64,000 nucleotides of DNA from Eumeta japonica (GCA_005406025.1 BGZK01000137.1:124001-188000); one strand, 5' to 3'. Positions 36,085 to 48,190 are shown, counted from the first letter of the stretch. A program made the numbers and translations. The notes: generated from the sequence alone by a model not told the origin.

Positions 36085-37590
36085 AAGTTATGAACAAAAT
36101 GCTCATACAAACTTTCGTCAACGGAATCCGGAATATGGAGATTCGTACGGCCGTTCGCCTGCATAGCATCCTACAACCCTTAAGATTGCTATGGACAATG
36201 CTCTAGAAGTCGAAGCCCCTCAACACGAACATCTCCCACAGAGAACTCGAAAAATAACAGCATAGGAGGAAAACAATAATAGAGTCTTTCGCTCGCTTTG
36301 CTATCAACCCAGGCAATTGAGCTATCTTCGAACTGATTCTCTGAGACGCGACAAAAAGAAAGCCTTTCGTCCACGCTCTCTTAAATCCAGAGAATCGGGT
36401 CATATTCGATTAGTTGAATGTCAAAAACGCGATAGAGGCGAGATTAGTAGCGAAACAGGATTCTTTGCGATACGGAATGTGACCCATCAAGTTCGACGGG
36501 AATACGAGTATGATTTAGTATTTATAGGAAAGACACATAAAAAAAAGCAATTACGCTATCTCGTCGACCGCACCTCTCAGATAGCATCAAACAAGAAGGA
36601 ACGAACGAAGTATCCATCAATATCATAAAGAACGTTACAATCAGGGACAAATGGAACAACAAATATGTGCGACGAGCACTATTAGATGTCGTCGTCCACT
36701 TATTAGGCGATGATTGATGATATTATGATGACAATGATATTAAACTTATTTTTGAATGGGTCAAGACAAGGATTAAAAAGTCGGATCCGAGTCAAAGTGT
36801 GCTAATGAGTCCTATCGCAGAAAACTACTTGTCACTATGAGACAACTTGATATTGCGCAACGGACTCTTATACGAAAAATTGGGTATGACGATCTACAGA
36901 TAATCATACCCAAATCCAAATTGTACGTCATCGTAGAAGCGTTCCACAACGATGTGTTTGTAAGGTATCTTGGATATCTAAAGATAAAATCAAAGATAAA
37001 ATTAAAATCAAATCAAAAATATCTTTACTTAGTGGGTGACAGAATTACATTTTAAGTACGATATGCAGATACGACAACACTTCTATTGGGTGTACTGTGG
37101 CAGTGATCTTGAAACCTGGTGCAGTCAATGTACTTTTGTGCGCCTGTAATAAGAACAAAAGAAGACAGCTAAAACTATACAATGCATGTGCACCATGGGA
37201 ACGGATAGCCGTAGATGTCGCTGGACAATTTCTGGTAACCGATAACAATAATATACTTGTTCCCGTTTATGTCCCCTATTTATAGTTCACGAAATGTCCG
37301 TAAGTGTTAGGTATGCTAAACTAAGAGGCAGTTACGGCGGAGGAGAAAGACGCCAACGAGGTGTTCTGTCGATTCGGAATTCCTTAAGAAATTCACACAG
37401 ACCTAGATAGGAACTTCGAATTTTTCCAAAAATCTGTCATATTCTGGGTATCCATTAAAGCAAGTACGTCGGCAGATTATCCATAGTCTAACAGTATGTT
37501 AGAACGATTCAGTCAAACTTTGGAAAAGCATTTCACGAAAGTGGATGAAACCACCAGAAGAATCAGGATCGGTATACGTCCTTGTTCATG
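36085..37590 (+). mobile_element. Ty3/gypsy retrotransposon relic (gag, protease?, integrase)
   Basis: The order is that of a Ty3/gypsy element with most of the reverse transcriptase missing. First comes a gag piece (FVNGIRNMEIRTAVRL near 36113) followed by ESGHIRLVECQKR, a broken zinc-knuckle region. Then comes a possible protease remnant (QLRYLVDRTS near 36548, active-site triplet not intact). Next is the zone before the integrase, then a weak HHCC-like segment (near 37062-37130). The integrase core has RIAVDVAGQF (first Asp), IHTDLDRNFE (second Asp) and MLERFSQTLEKHF (Glu). Many stops and frame changes; no long terminal repeats found. Dead copy. Confidence 0.78.
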
Positions 37591-38165
37591 TTGTCCTTTA
37601 AAACTTCAGTACAGAAAACAATAATGCTAAAGGGCATTCATGATTATTAGCATCTTAAATATCATAGTGTTCTAGATCAGCGGCAAGCTGATCTTAACTA
37701 ATGTTAATAAACATTTAAAACAAATTGATATCATTTTTGTAAACGACATTAAAAGCTTATTTATAAACATTCTACTTTCAGAAAAAATGACTTACTTCTT
37801 ATATACATTTTAGTTCTTCTTCATAGACGAACAGACCGATAATATCTAAGTTCCTGATCCTGATCCCAATCTAGCTGGTGATTGTGATCTCAGACCCATG
37901 TAAAACTTGTCTCTCTCTCTTAAACATTGCTGTTTCCAATAAACATAAGCAAGCATTTGTTTTACGTTTACGCGGGTGAAGCCACAAGCAAAAGCTAGTA
38001 TATAAAAAAATTATAAACTATACAGTATTATTATGTATAAAGTAAATTGCTATAATATTTCAGCTAATTCCGTTTAGCCGTTAAAACATGATTAAGTAAC
38101 AAACATCCAAACATATAAACTTTCATATTCATAAATATCAGTTAGATAAAAATATCGTAAGCCGT
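37591..38165. other. Intergenic DNA with short repeat fragments
   Basis: A short hexamer-like tract (about 37850-37905) and a 3' repeat tail (TTTACGCGGGTGAAGCCAC then AAGCAAAAGCTAGTA, about 37965-38002), the same module as at 27760-27778. Confidence 0.5.
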
Positions 38166-38457
38166 TTGATTGCGCATCAAACGATCAGCACCAGAAAGTT
38201 CATTGTTCGACAAACAGTCGAAAACGTGGTCGATGCGAAAAAAACATATAGACAAGTCCCAAAAACAATACAGGATGTCCTACGTAAGCGAGGATTGTCG
38301 CCCAAACCACTCCATTATTATGCTGTCAAACGCAAGCCTCCTATCAAAGCTACGTCACAGAGGACGGAGGGAAGCGAATTATAAAACCATCCATTTGTCC
38401 GCTATACGAGGGCCGGACTGGGAATGCGACAAAGGTGCGTGCTTGGAGTTGATATGA
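38166..38457 (+). other. Open segment, possible transposase fragment
   Basis: Two overlapping frames are open here. One reads VDAKKTYRQVPKTIQDVLRK followed by RGLSPKPLHYYAVKRKPPIK, which has the basic helix-rich look of a transposase DNA-binding region. I could not assign a family, and no continuation is visible. Treat as unidentified. Confidence 0.25.
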
Positions 38458-39690
38458 AAATATTGTCGATTTATACAAAAAATGCTAAGGTAATAAATAA
38501 TAAATTGAAATGAACCACCGTGATTTAAATATTAGATGTTTTTTATTAACGTCTAAGCGGTCGTATTTAGCATCAGTATCAAGATCCAAAAACCGATGGA
38601 AATGGCATCAATGCAAAAAATCAAGACAGATTGTCTCTTCATATTTAGTATATATCTATCTTCATATCTAGCCTTGAATCCTAAGTAAAACGGTGCCAGT
38701 AAATGTTTGAGATTAGCATTTAATATTTTAACCAGTTTCGACCTGGATGTACCTATTTGGTAGCACTTCGTGGCACATCTTGCTGATGGAATATTTAAAT
38801 GGCTTTAGATCGGCAAAGATTTTTTGCTTTGATCACATTGATTACATTGATCTTGATAGATCATATATATATATATTATATATCCATGAAAAATATTCAA
38901 ATAAATAACAAAATATTTCGAGTGTTCTCTCCATAAGCGTTTTAAATTTGTATAAGGATTAATTTTGCCTATCTTCAGAGACTTTATTGGATATGCGTAA
39001 ACAGGGCCCTTTAAATAAATTCGTAATTTATGTACTCGACAAATAGATAGAGAGTTTCGTTTTATTTCTTGTATTACCTTTGTGTTCGTTACAACTTTTC
39101 ACAAAAACTTCTATTTTATTTTGCATTGTATTAATTTTGTTGCATAAAAATACATGTAGATGCTATTGATAAAAGCAAAATAATTTCAGCCTCGAGGACA
39201 TTTTCATAGATTAGAAAAATACTCTTAGATTTTATATTAAATATTATAACAAATATACCCAAGAGACTACTACTATTGTATTAAGTTAAATTAGAAATCA
39301 AATTTACTAGCCGAATCTATTTAGAAGTCGATTTTTATAACTCGACGATTACTTGATGAAAATAAGTTAAACGTAATTTCTGATTACATTTAAGCTATTC
39401 TCGTCAAGTAATACATTAAATGTAATTTCAATACAATTTTATTTAAGATATATTGCATATTTAAAATTGCTTTGATCTTAGAAAATTTTTAAACATGTGT
39501 AGTTATAGTAACAAAAAAAATCATGAACCCTCTGCAAAAATTTTTTTTTAATAAGCTTACTTATACTTTTTTTCATATTTTTTTATATATTTCACATTCT
39601 TTAAAAATTCTACATGTATTTTTATTTTTATATGTATTTGTAGTTAAAATAAGCCAGCTTTTATACTTCGAGTACAAGAATTATGCTCCA
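38458..39690. other. AT-rich intergenic DNA
   Basis: Includes a (TA) run at 38864-38883. The long plus-strand open frame starting at 39523 begins in low-complexity T/A DNA and is not supported as a gene. Confidence 0.4.
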
Positions 39691-40439
39691 CTATTTTCTA
39701 TTTATACGTGGGGGGCGCACTATAAGTTTCTGAAACTGGCCACTTACGTGAACAATACTCAAAAAGTAATTACTGCATTTGAAAATGGAAAATATCTTTC
39801 TATTCACGTCATTTTGTTCAAACAAATTGCAACGGACCATGCGCACGCGAATGGAACGCTGAAAGGCCCGTTTCTGATGTTTGCTGATCGTCTGACTATT
39901 TGCAGGAGCGGCGCCTCACCAACTTAGGTCGTCGAAATACTACCTCTAAACACTAGGTGTCCATAGAGGCGCAGAGTTTCACCTCCGATACGCCAACACG
40001 TAGTGATGTACTACAATAGACGATAGACTAAATTCAGTACTGTGGTAGTGCAGATTTGATGTTTTATTTTTTTTGCGCAGGAGGAAGGTGAAATCTTCAT
40101 CGGATATACGAACACGCACACGGGTACATGAACAGTGTCAGTTTTTTACTGACCTAAGCACCTCCTCGGAACTTGCTGTTAGCCCGAAGGCTTTCACAGC
40201 GGAACCGGACGTGTTGCGCGTGACGAGCGTTGCACTCAAGCCGCAAAAAGATTTGAACGACTGCTTAAGAGCGCCTCGAAGAGGTTCGAATCTTGTATTA
40301 GATCGTCACTGGGGACAGCGGAGGCTCCGCGGGCCGTCCCCATATTTGAGACCCGAAAGTGCGAGTCGGATGTGCTAGGCCTGTGGGCCTGACAAGAATT
40401 CCCGACGGCAGCACGCGCAGTCTGTGTCTACGCGTACAA
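39691..40439. other. G+C-richer segment flanking the antisense LINE
   Basis: Composition changes sharply near 39690. The segment may include the 3' end or UTR of the minus-strand LINE, but no diagnostic motif or poly(A) tail was found. Plus-strand open frames at 39523-39927 and 40073-40378 match nothing I know. Confidence 0.35.
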
Positions 40440-41890
40440 CGGCATAGTATTAGGGAGGAACCCGCGGCGTTTGCTTGAGGCGAAGAAGAAGAGTTCGCGA
40501 TTGTGCATGTGACGATCATCAGGATCTGAGAGAACATGTCCAGGCCAGCGTTTTTTTTACACCAGGGCTTGATATTATAAGATGCAGCTGCAGCTATTAA
40601 TAAGTTGGGAAAGCTTACGGCTGATTGGGAGTACCGTTTAGACTGCTCTTTGAGGAAAGCCGCGATAACTTCAGGCTCAGGTCCTTGTGTATATTGAGAT
40701 TCTTAAAGTGTCATGAGGCACCTGTGGCTACGCACATGAATTTGTTCTAAATGTAGTTTGTGTATTTTGTAAGACTGTATGTGCGCGAAGACTACTCTGG
40801 CGTATGTGAAGACCGGACGTACACAAGTTTTGAATAATGTGACTTTATTATGAAGAGACAGCTTGCTACGAGCATTTAACGTCGAATAGGATTGGCCGAG
40901 ATAGAAAGCCGTTCTGTCCCGGACACGTCTTATGTGTTTATCAAAATCAAGTTGTGGATCTAGAGTAACCCCGAGGTATTGACTTCTGTAACGCAAAGGA
41001 TTGGTCGGTTGAACAATTTCAGTGGGCAAGGGGTCTCTGATTTATTCTTAGAGAAGTACATTGCTGCACTATTTTCGTGGTTGACCTCAACCCTCCACTT
41101 CATGAACTAGTAGGACTACCAGATCGAATTGTACTCATAGTGCAAGTCGATCCGGTGGTCCAAGCTTATGGAGCTTATAAATGAGTTCGTTATGCCAGAT
41201 CTTATCGAAAGCTTTCGCCATGTCGAGGAAGAGGACTGCGGTTGGTTTAGTGGTGCAGTCTGGAGAAAGCCCACGTGTATATACTCCATAAAGCAGTGGA
41301 CTTGTTGGGTGCAACTGGGACCCTAGCGAAAAGCAAATGCTCGTTTATGAAAATATTCTAGAACTCAATGAAGTCTTTAAGGCGGTGGTACAGTGGTCGT
41401 TCATACAGCTTACCTAGTATGTTTAAGAGACTGGTAGACTTAGACGGCCCTGAATGAACCTGGACAGGTTAGATTGCAGGAGATCTCGAAAAATGGCTTT
41501 GTTGTTACAGGTATTGAAAATCGCCACCAACATCAGGTTTGGCAGTAATAGCTTGAAGAGCCGATTACTAACTCCATCGGGTTCAGGTGCTTTCTTTTAA
41601 CGGAGGTCTCTGATACATATTTTCAGTTCGTCCGCAGTAACTGAAGAGAGATTAACGCTAGGAGTCAAGTCGAGTAGCTGAGCTACTACTCGTTTCACCT
41701 CGCCTAAGTTACATTAGTCGGTCAGTTAAATACTATTAGTGCATTAGTTCTGGACGCTGTCCGGTAGACACTCTGCCTTTTCGTCGTCGTTAAAGGCGAG
41801 CGGAAGATCTTTTCTTAAAAGAGGGGGCATCGTCACGACCGTATCTGATTTCAGAGCCAGTCGCCAATACGCCTGGTGGGACGGCGAAAT
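40440..41890 (-). mobile_element. Jockey-like non-LTR retrotransposon relic (reverse transcriptase)
   Basis: Read on the minus strand from 41890 down: a linker with LRKDLPLAFNDDEKAE-like remains, the N-terminal motif KKAPEPDGVSNRLF (near 41590), a GKLYERPLYHRLKDFIE-like stretch, motif A FLDMAKAFDKIWHNELIYKL (near 41190-41235), then a gap where motifs B and C should be. A C-terminal open stretch follows (40703-41029: YLGVTLDPQLDFDKHIRRVR, TLFKTCVRPVFTYA) and then KRWPGHVLSDPDD. Stops and the internal deletion show it is inactive. A minus-strand segment at 41899-42099 may be an upstream part of the same element. Confidence 0.78.
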
Positions 41891-42140
41891 TTTTTCCATC
41901 AGATCGTGTCAGTTATCATTTCAACGTCGTCTGCGATGTGGGGTTCCTGGGACGTGTCGGTCTCTATAGTCGAGCTAGTCGCTGGGGTTGCGGGGGTTTT
42001 TGGCGAGATGCCGTATTGTTTAAAGTATACTGTATATAATTCTGACAGTCCCTTTGCTTTTAGAGAAGCAACTAAAATGTCCACGGAGAAGGACGCCATC
42101 GCGTGGTTTAAGATGGATCGCTCCGGATGTAAATGAGAGT
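41891..42140 (-). other. Possible upstream part of the antisense LINE
   Basis: The minus-strand open stretch (41899-42099) has a Pro/Thr-rich middle (GISPKTPATPATSSTIETD). It sits directly upstream of the LINE linker in the same orientation. No endonuclease is recognisable, so either an internal deletion or unrelated DNA. Confidence 0.3.
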
Positions 42141-43047
42141 GCGTCCCGCCTGTGTAAATGAGGGCAATGTTTAAGGTTTACGCTGGTTTAATTAATAGTT
42201 CAGTAGTTCAATAAGACACGCTGTCGTGTTGAATGTTATGATACATTTCGAAAGTAAAACTCATGCGAACTCATATCTTAATTACCAAAAAACTGTATTT
42301 TCTATTTTAAACTATTATTATGTACATAAAACTATACTAAAAAGCGATGTTTTCGTATATAAAATTACGAATTCGAAACTCGTTTATATCCACTATATGG
42401 ATTGGAAATAAGGTAACTCATATGTTCACGTCGTGTGCACGTTAGGGTATGCAGGTAATTTTTCGTCGCAAACAAAAATGAATACATTGCATTTAAAGCC
42501 CCGAATATTAAGATGAACAGATGTAATAAAATTGTAAGAACATTTCGAAATGTTCAAAATGTAATCAAGTAAGAAATTTATAAAGGTTACATGTCAAACG
42601 TATTTTATTGCTAAAATTGCTTGGGTTCTATGAAACATTCTAAAGATATCCAACGAAGTCTAGTTATCCGAAGCATATCGTACCTACCCGCTATGGGGTT
42701 ACGTAGCATCCAAACTATCGAGTTAGTTTGCATTACGCCGTCGGCAATTTCCATTCGGGTAGAATTCCGGAAACTATTCTTGTCATATTCGATATTAGAT
42801 ATGTCGCATTCTATATAATATGATAAAACTCTACAAAATTTATTTAACCTTGGGAATTAATGGCTAAATACACAATATGTTTTGAACATTGAGTCTTTTT
42901 TTAAAATGCTATAACCGATTTTAGGGCGTGTTTTTCTTATTTATGTGTCCGGATTAATGTTTATACACATGTAATAGGGTAGCAACTATTCGTCGTTGTT
43001 ACATTATTTAAATAAATGTTTATACCATTTTTTTGTGATATTATATT
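42141..43047. other. AT-rich intergenic DNA
   Basis: Nothing recognised. Confidence 0.4.
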
Positions 43048-43593
43048 TTGACGTGACAACGTCTAATAACTCGATATTACGGGCTGCATGCACGAAAAAG
43101 TTGACGTCATTGTCCCGTTACGCTCGATGTCCCGTTCGGCAAGCGAGGCTCGAGTGGTCGGCTCAGTTCGTTTCGTGCTGCATCTATCTCCCCTCTACTC
43201 GATCAGCCTAGCACAAAAGATACACGTGAACTGTTTTCGTCAAATGTTTATGAAGTGAAGTGAATTGTTATTGTGATTTTCATGTGTGTTTAATATTGCG
43301 ACAATAATGGTAAGTAATTCTTGCATTTAAAAATCTCATTATTCAAGCTTATGTGTTCAATCTTTTCATTAATATTTCTTTTATTTTTTTTTATTATTTA
43401 TTATTTAAAAAGTAGCCTCGGTCGGCGAGAGCGGTAATGATAAGTTATGTTACAACTGACTTAAAAATAATGAAGATTCATATAACTGACAGTATAAACA
43501 ATTACCTTTTCTCCTTGTGTCGTTCTGTATATTATATTACTGTAATGTTTGACGTTGTCACGTCAAACTACCGTCCGTAAACCGACTTTACAG
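43048..43593 (+). mobile_element. Inverted-repeat element with an ATG-GTAAGT first exon
   Basis: TTTGACGTGACAACGTC (43048) and its inverted counterpart GACGTTGTCACGTCAAA (43551-43567) bracket the unit, followed by CCGTCCGTAAACCGACTTTA (to 43593). That tail is the complement of the left end of the 16-kb copy. Inside are GCACGAAAAAGTTGACGTCA, a CpG-rich stretch and GCATCTATCTC. An ATG at 43307-43309 is followed at once by GTAAGT, the layout of a start codon closing a first exon. No transposase domain is seen downstream. Confidence 0.6.
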
Positions 43594-44519
43594 ACGACGA
43601 TTTTTTTGGATAAATACAAAAATAATGAAAAAATCATTATTTAAAATGGTTCACTTTAACAGGGAAAGCATTAAGAGAGCGTTACATCAGCGTCAGTAAA
43701 GACTTACGCCTGTTTCCGCAAAAAATACACAGAGAAAAACCTTTGGTGTACACATTTATTAGTCTTTATATGGATTTTCATTTTCATTTTACTTTTTCTC
43801 TTCGTTATCTAGTTACGTCACATATTTCGTCAACAAACAATACAATTCGTATCAGTTAACCACACCATTGTGTTTAGTAAGATACGTTGTAACTTCATAT
43901 AACTTAATCTTAATAGATATTACCTTAACAACCTACAGAACAATTTTTATTTATTTTATAAATATTTCAACTGATACAGGTGAAAATTCCAAGCTATTGA
44001 AAATCCATTTGTTTTAACCTTCTCTCATAAGAAAACCTATGTCATTGCTAATTGTGAAATTAATCTACGTATAATATTATATTATACCTCATGTAGAATT
44101 AATTTGTAAAGCTTAAAACCCTCTTCAGTAATGAATACTGAACTGGCTTATTACTCTGTTTTCATTTTATGTGTATTGATGCCTTAATTACTAACAATAT
44201 GTAAAATGTAATATATGCTTTTTTAGTCTATCTTACAAAATTAATCATTATATAAAATACTATCGATCGTTGAGTTACATTTCTCTTCGGAACCGGGAAA
44301 CAGGCAATTCAATTTGTAACCATCTTAGCACTCTACTTATAAAGCAAGCTATTATCATAACCATATAACCACATAACATGAGTTTTAGAAATGAAATTAT
44401 TAACCCACAACTAAACAACCATGTTCGGCTAAAAACCTTTTGAATATATTATTGTAAATGTAATGTAATGTCTAATACAACTTCGTAAATTCTGTGATAC
44501 ATTGTCAATGCCCTTAGTG
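43594..44519. other. AT-rich intergenic DNA
   Basis: Nothing recognised. Confidence 0.4.
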
Positions 44520-44529
44520 TTGCTCTAAT

Positions 44530-44656
44530 TGTTCATGAGCGGCTGTCGATTGGACGTCTTCGGCGATTATTGCCTGTAGAGTATAAAAGCCAATACTCAT
44601 CTGCCCCCTCGACCATTAAAACTTCTTAACCCACCTTTGTTACAAAAAATGTAAGA
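44530..44656 (+). promoter_or_regulatory. Candidate promoter with TATA box and splice donor
   Basis: A locally G+C-richer stretch leads to TATAAAAG (44582-44589). About 60 bases further on lies AAAAAAT|GTAAGA, a good donor (44651), so a short non-coding or ATG-ending first exon is possible. No downstream exon was identified, so this may be a transposon or pseudogene promoter. Confidence 0.3.
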
Positions 44657-45384
44657 TCCATTATTACAATTTTATGACTTCGCTTATGTGCCAACGGCAA
44701 CAGCAGGGAGATTCGATATTTAAAATTGAAATACCAATAAGTCATTCAAAGCACAAGATAATTATTTGTACTATAATAGAGTGTGGAAAACCTTTGTCTA
44801 GCATGTTTGAGATAAAATAAAAAAAATAAGAATGTATTTTTTTTTTAAACATCTTTTGTGTATTTTGGAAACTTTATGTTATAATACTTTATCGTGTAAG
44901 TTAAAAATAGAAGCGCTCTATTGGAATGCGCTACAGTATTTATGCCAATAGCTGTTCAAATACAGACGTTCAATTTCTTCCCAGTTCTATTATTAGGTAT
45001 TATTTTTAAATTTATGAACTAAATATGCATTTTATAAATTAATATAACATAAATCTTGCAAGTTAAAGTATAGATTTTGTTATGTAATTAATATTTTAGA
45101 AAGAAAATTAACACATTTTGTAAATTATTTTATGAAAAATATGGTCTTTATATATGAATACAGCCTTTTTTTAAGTATATTGTGTTTGTAAAAATATTTT
45201 TCGCCATATTAACTATTATTGTAATCTATATTACATAATTTCGATATTATCTAAATGAATTTATATTCGATTTTAATATTAGACGATTTTAATAATTCTT
45301 TAACTCAGAAAGCTACACTATCTCCGAGTATTATAGCATATATTTTACTTTGAGACTAGCATTTTCTCCCGGCTTGATACAAAT
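44657..45384. other. AT-rich intergenic DNA
   Basis: Nothing recognised. Confidence 0.4.
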
Positions 45385-45580
45385 CTATACTGTGGGAATT
45401 GGGATTGAAAACGGGACGGAAAGCAAAATCGAGATTGATACCAGGATCAAATCGAAAATTGGACCGCGACCGAATTTGAGACCGGGAATGGGGTCGATAA
45501 CGAGTGCGTGGACGGGTTCAGAATTAAAAATGTGACTGGAATCGTAATCGAAATGGAGACCGAAATATACATTGATGTCG
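45385..45580. repeat. Degenerate 6-bp-period array, purine-rich strand
   Basis: Clean six-base phase: GGGATT, GAAAAC, GGGACG, GAAAGC, AAAATC, GAGATT, GATACC, AGGATC. Reading frames through it give alternating dipeptides (IGIENGTESKIEIDTRIKS), a mechanical result of the period rather than a protein. Confidence 0.75.
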
Positions 45581-46144
45581 ATCGATACAAAAGAAGAAGG
45601 AATTCATTCTGTGTGCTGATAGAGCTACGGTTATTATGGGCTATATGGGCAAGTCGTTCACAAGAAAGACCAGAACGTATTGGAATAAAATATAATTATA
45701 TTATATAAACCAAAAAGCCTAAAATACTTGAATTAAGGTATATTATTCACCGCCAGTAGGCATCACTTCCGGTGCTTTCTGTTTATATTTCATCTGCGCG
45801 TATATTTAATCATGATTAAAATCCTGTTTGAAATTGCAATCCCAGTTTATTTTACTCGATTTCCGTCAAAAGAACATCTGCCGAGCCGATTAGCGTTATT
45901 ATATATATTTTCATTCAGTATTCCCCAAACGGTTGTATATAATGGATTCCAAATATTTTTTACGTAGGGGTTAAAAGTGTCCTGAAATAGGATGTAGAGT
46001 ATTTTTTGTAACAAAATACATTATCGAATATTTAATTCGAATACCATTAAAATTGTAATTGATAGTTACTTCTTTTATTCATAGAAAAATATACTACCCC
46101 TGAGAGTATATTTTATATTCATATAGTAGCATTTACCCCTGAAT
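45581..46144. other. AT-rich spacer between two hexamer arrays
   Basis: Nothing recognised beyond AT-rich sequence. Confidence 0.35.
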
Positions 46145-46430
46145 TCCTTGAAATCAGAACCGTGACCGACAGAGAAATCGGATTTGAAATCGGGATGATG
46201 AGCAGAATCAAGAACCGAACTACGATAGGAACCGAGTCCGAAACCGGGACCGAAATGGGAATTAAGACCAGGCCTAAATCGAATTTGAAACCCAGATCAA
46301 AATCAAGCGCATGACCTGGACGGGGAGCAGAATTAAAAACCAGATGTGGTTTCAAATCAAGAGCAGTAACGCGATCGAAATTGAGATTGGGGCCGAGACT
46401 AGGAGTGACAGCAAGGTTAATCCATATGAA
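46145..46430. repeat. Degenerate 6-bp-period array, purine-rich strand
   Basis: GAAATC, GGATTT, GAAATC, GGGATG, AGAATC, GGAACC, GAGTCC, GAAACC, GGGACC blocks, with a short outlier near 46600-46640. Same polarity as the array 560 bp upstream; the two may be pieces of one array split by an insertion. Confidence 0.72.
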
Positions 46431-48094
46431 ATATGATGTAATATATTCAATATTAATACAGACGAAACCGTGGCAAAAAGTTCAAAATCAAAATGAGTCC
46501 AAAATCTGTACAAAAATCTATTTATTTATTGGTTGTCAATATATTATTTTTATTAATTCGCAAAATTTTTGCTATAATCAAGATAACTACCAGCCGTGAT
46601 GCCAGATGAGTCAAGAAAGGTACCGAGATCGAATTGTAATCACGACAGACAATTCGAAGAATAAGTTTTTGATGTGTCAAATTAAACCACACACATCGTA
46701 TCTCCAAGAGCACATTAAGAGGGCCGGCCCATAACTGATTTAGGACGACAGTCGTTTGCGGACCCTAACCCGCCCTCGACCAACATCTGTTTGATCCAGT
46801 GTGGGTTTATTCAAGTCCTTCTCTCTTGATTGAAAATTTCTAGGAGGTTATGCTTAGCAGTGAACCAAAAAAGCTTGAGACAGTAACAACAGTTTTTCGC
46901 CTTTAGAACATTCATAGTTTAACAACTACGTACTCGAAGTGAGAAGAAACTTAACATAAATACACCCATTCGCACGCATGGGATACTGACTTAAAAAGAC
47001 ACAAGAGCGGCCAATAGTTCTGGCTCTTGGCTTCTTCCTCGGCTTTCTTTTATCTCTCTATTATCAAAGCACCTATGAAATATCACAATACAATGAAATC
47101 CAGTACTAATTTCAGTAATGTTTCGAACATCCTGTGCGTACGCCTAACCTTCGCTAGGAATGCTGTCGCGGCTTTAGGTATCGGCGGGCGACACTGTACA
47201 GACGGAATGTCGATGCAATGCGGGAGGGTCTACTTTGGTTTATTGGGTTCGTATCATGGTAAAGCTTATTGTGGTTTCGACAACCAAACAACGAATATAT
47301 AAACACTGTAATATTCTATCTAAGAATATAGGAAATGAAACATATATTTTGAGAATCAAGTTTTCTTATTTTATAAAACACTGGGAAATTTTCAGAACCG
47401 AGCGCTGGTTGACTCGTTGTACCAGTCATCATCATACCATTTCAGAGTCAAATTGAAAATATTATGGTAAAATATAAAAGAGTCGAATATTAAGTATTGC
47501 AATTAACAAAATTGCATTAAAACGGTGGGTAAATGTAAGTGAAACATCATAATATGATAACATCGTACCAAGCGAACATCTCTGGTCTCTATCTACCTCT
47601 CTGACAAAAAAGTGTGAACTTATATTAGGTATGCTATCTTGTATATGGGTAGTTAAGCTGTTCAACTCGTACAGAGGTTGATGTATAGAAAATCAGTCTT
47701 CTTAATCATGTTACATAATAAAAAAATTAAATGTCAGTAGGTTTCCGTAAAAGTAAAACAAGGTTATGAATGAAGTAAAAACAATGTAAAGGAAAGTTCT
47801 ATGAAATGACTAAGTTACTTGTTAAAGGTGTTAACAAGACAGTAAAGATGATTATGGTAGATTGTATTTTGTGTAAACAGTCAATAAGATAAGCAAACAC
47901 TAAATCTGTTTTTCACTTAAGCTCGTTGTAAATAAACGTGAAAAATTTCAGAATTCATAGGTAGAATTGGATTTCAAAAACGTTATTCTGTTATACATAA
48001 CATAATACTAATATATGATAAGAGTTTTCACATCGAGCCGTATGACCGCAACTAATGCCAAACAAGCGCAATTTTATTTGCTTTTTCCTTATTA
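46431..48094. other. Intergenic DNA
   Basis: Includes a moderately G+C-rich block at 46715-46830 and an unassigned 91-codon open frame at 47027-47302 with no recognisable domain. No gene is supported. Confidence 0.35.
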
Positions 48095-48190
48095 GATAGC
48101 ATTTTCGAGGGGCAAACGAGCATCTGCCACCAGACAATAGGTGGTCATCGCTGCCCATAGACACTAGCAACCTCAAACTAGTCACTAGAG
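48095..48190 (+). repeat. Short dispersed-repeat fragment
   Basis: GGCAAACGAGCATCTGCCAC, GGTGGTCATCGCTGCCCATA and GACACTAGCAACCTCAAACT. I recognise this module as common in moth and butterfly genomes (from memory, not searched). The element at 27425 carries the complement of part of it. Confidence 0.6.

Noticed and set aside
39523..39927. 134-codon plus-strand open frame as a gene
   Set aside because: The first half is T/A low-complexity sequence. The second half has no recognisable domain, signal or splice context.
41170..41340. Apparent permutation of reverse-transcriptase motifs (a PLLYGVYT string just before motif A) in the antisense LINE
   Set aside because: The string is in a different frame from the flanking LINE protein. 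In the correct frame the same bases read as the normal FGFR..HST-type region before motif A, so the order is ordinary.
45350..45708. Plus-strand open frames over the hexamer array as repeat proteins
   Set aside because: The alternating dipeptides follow mechanically from a six-base period. The same happens on the opposite strand and at the other arrays.
47027..47302. 91-codon open frame as a gene
   Set aside because: No recognisable motif, weak start context and no flanking exons.
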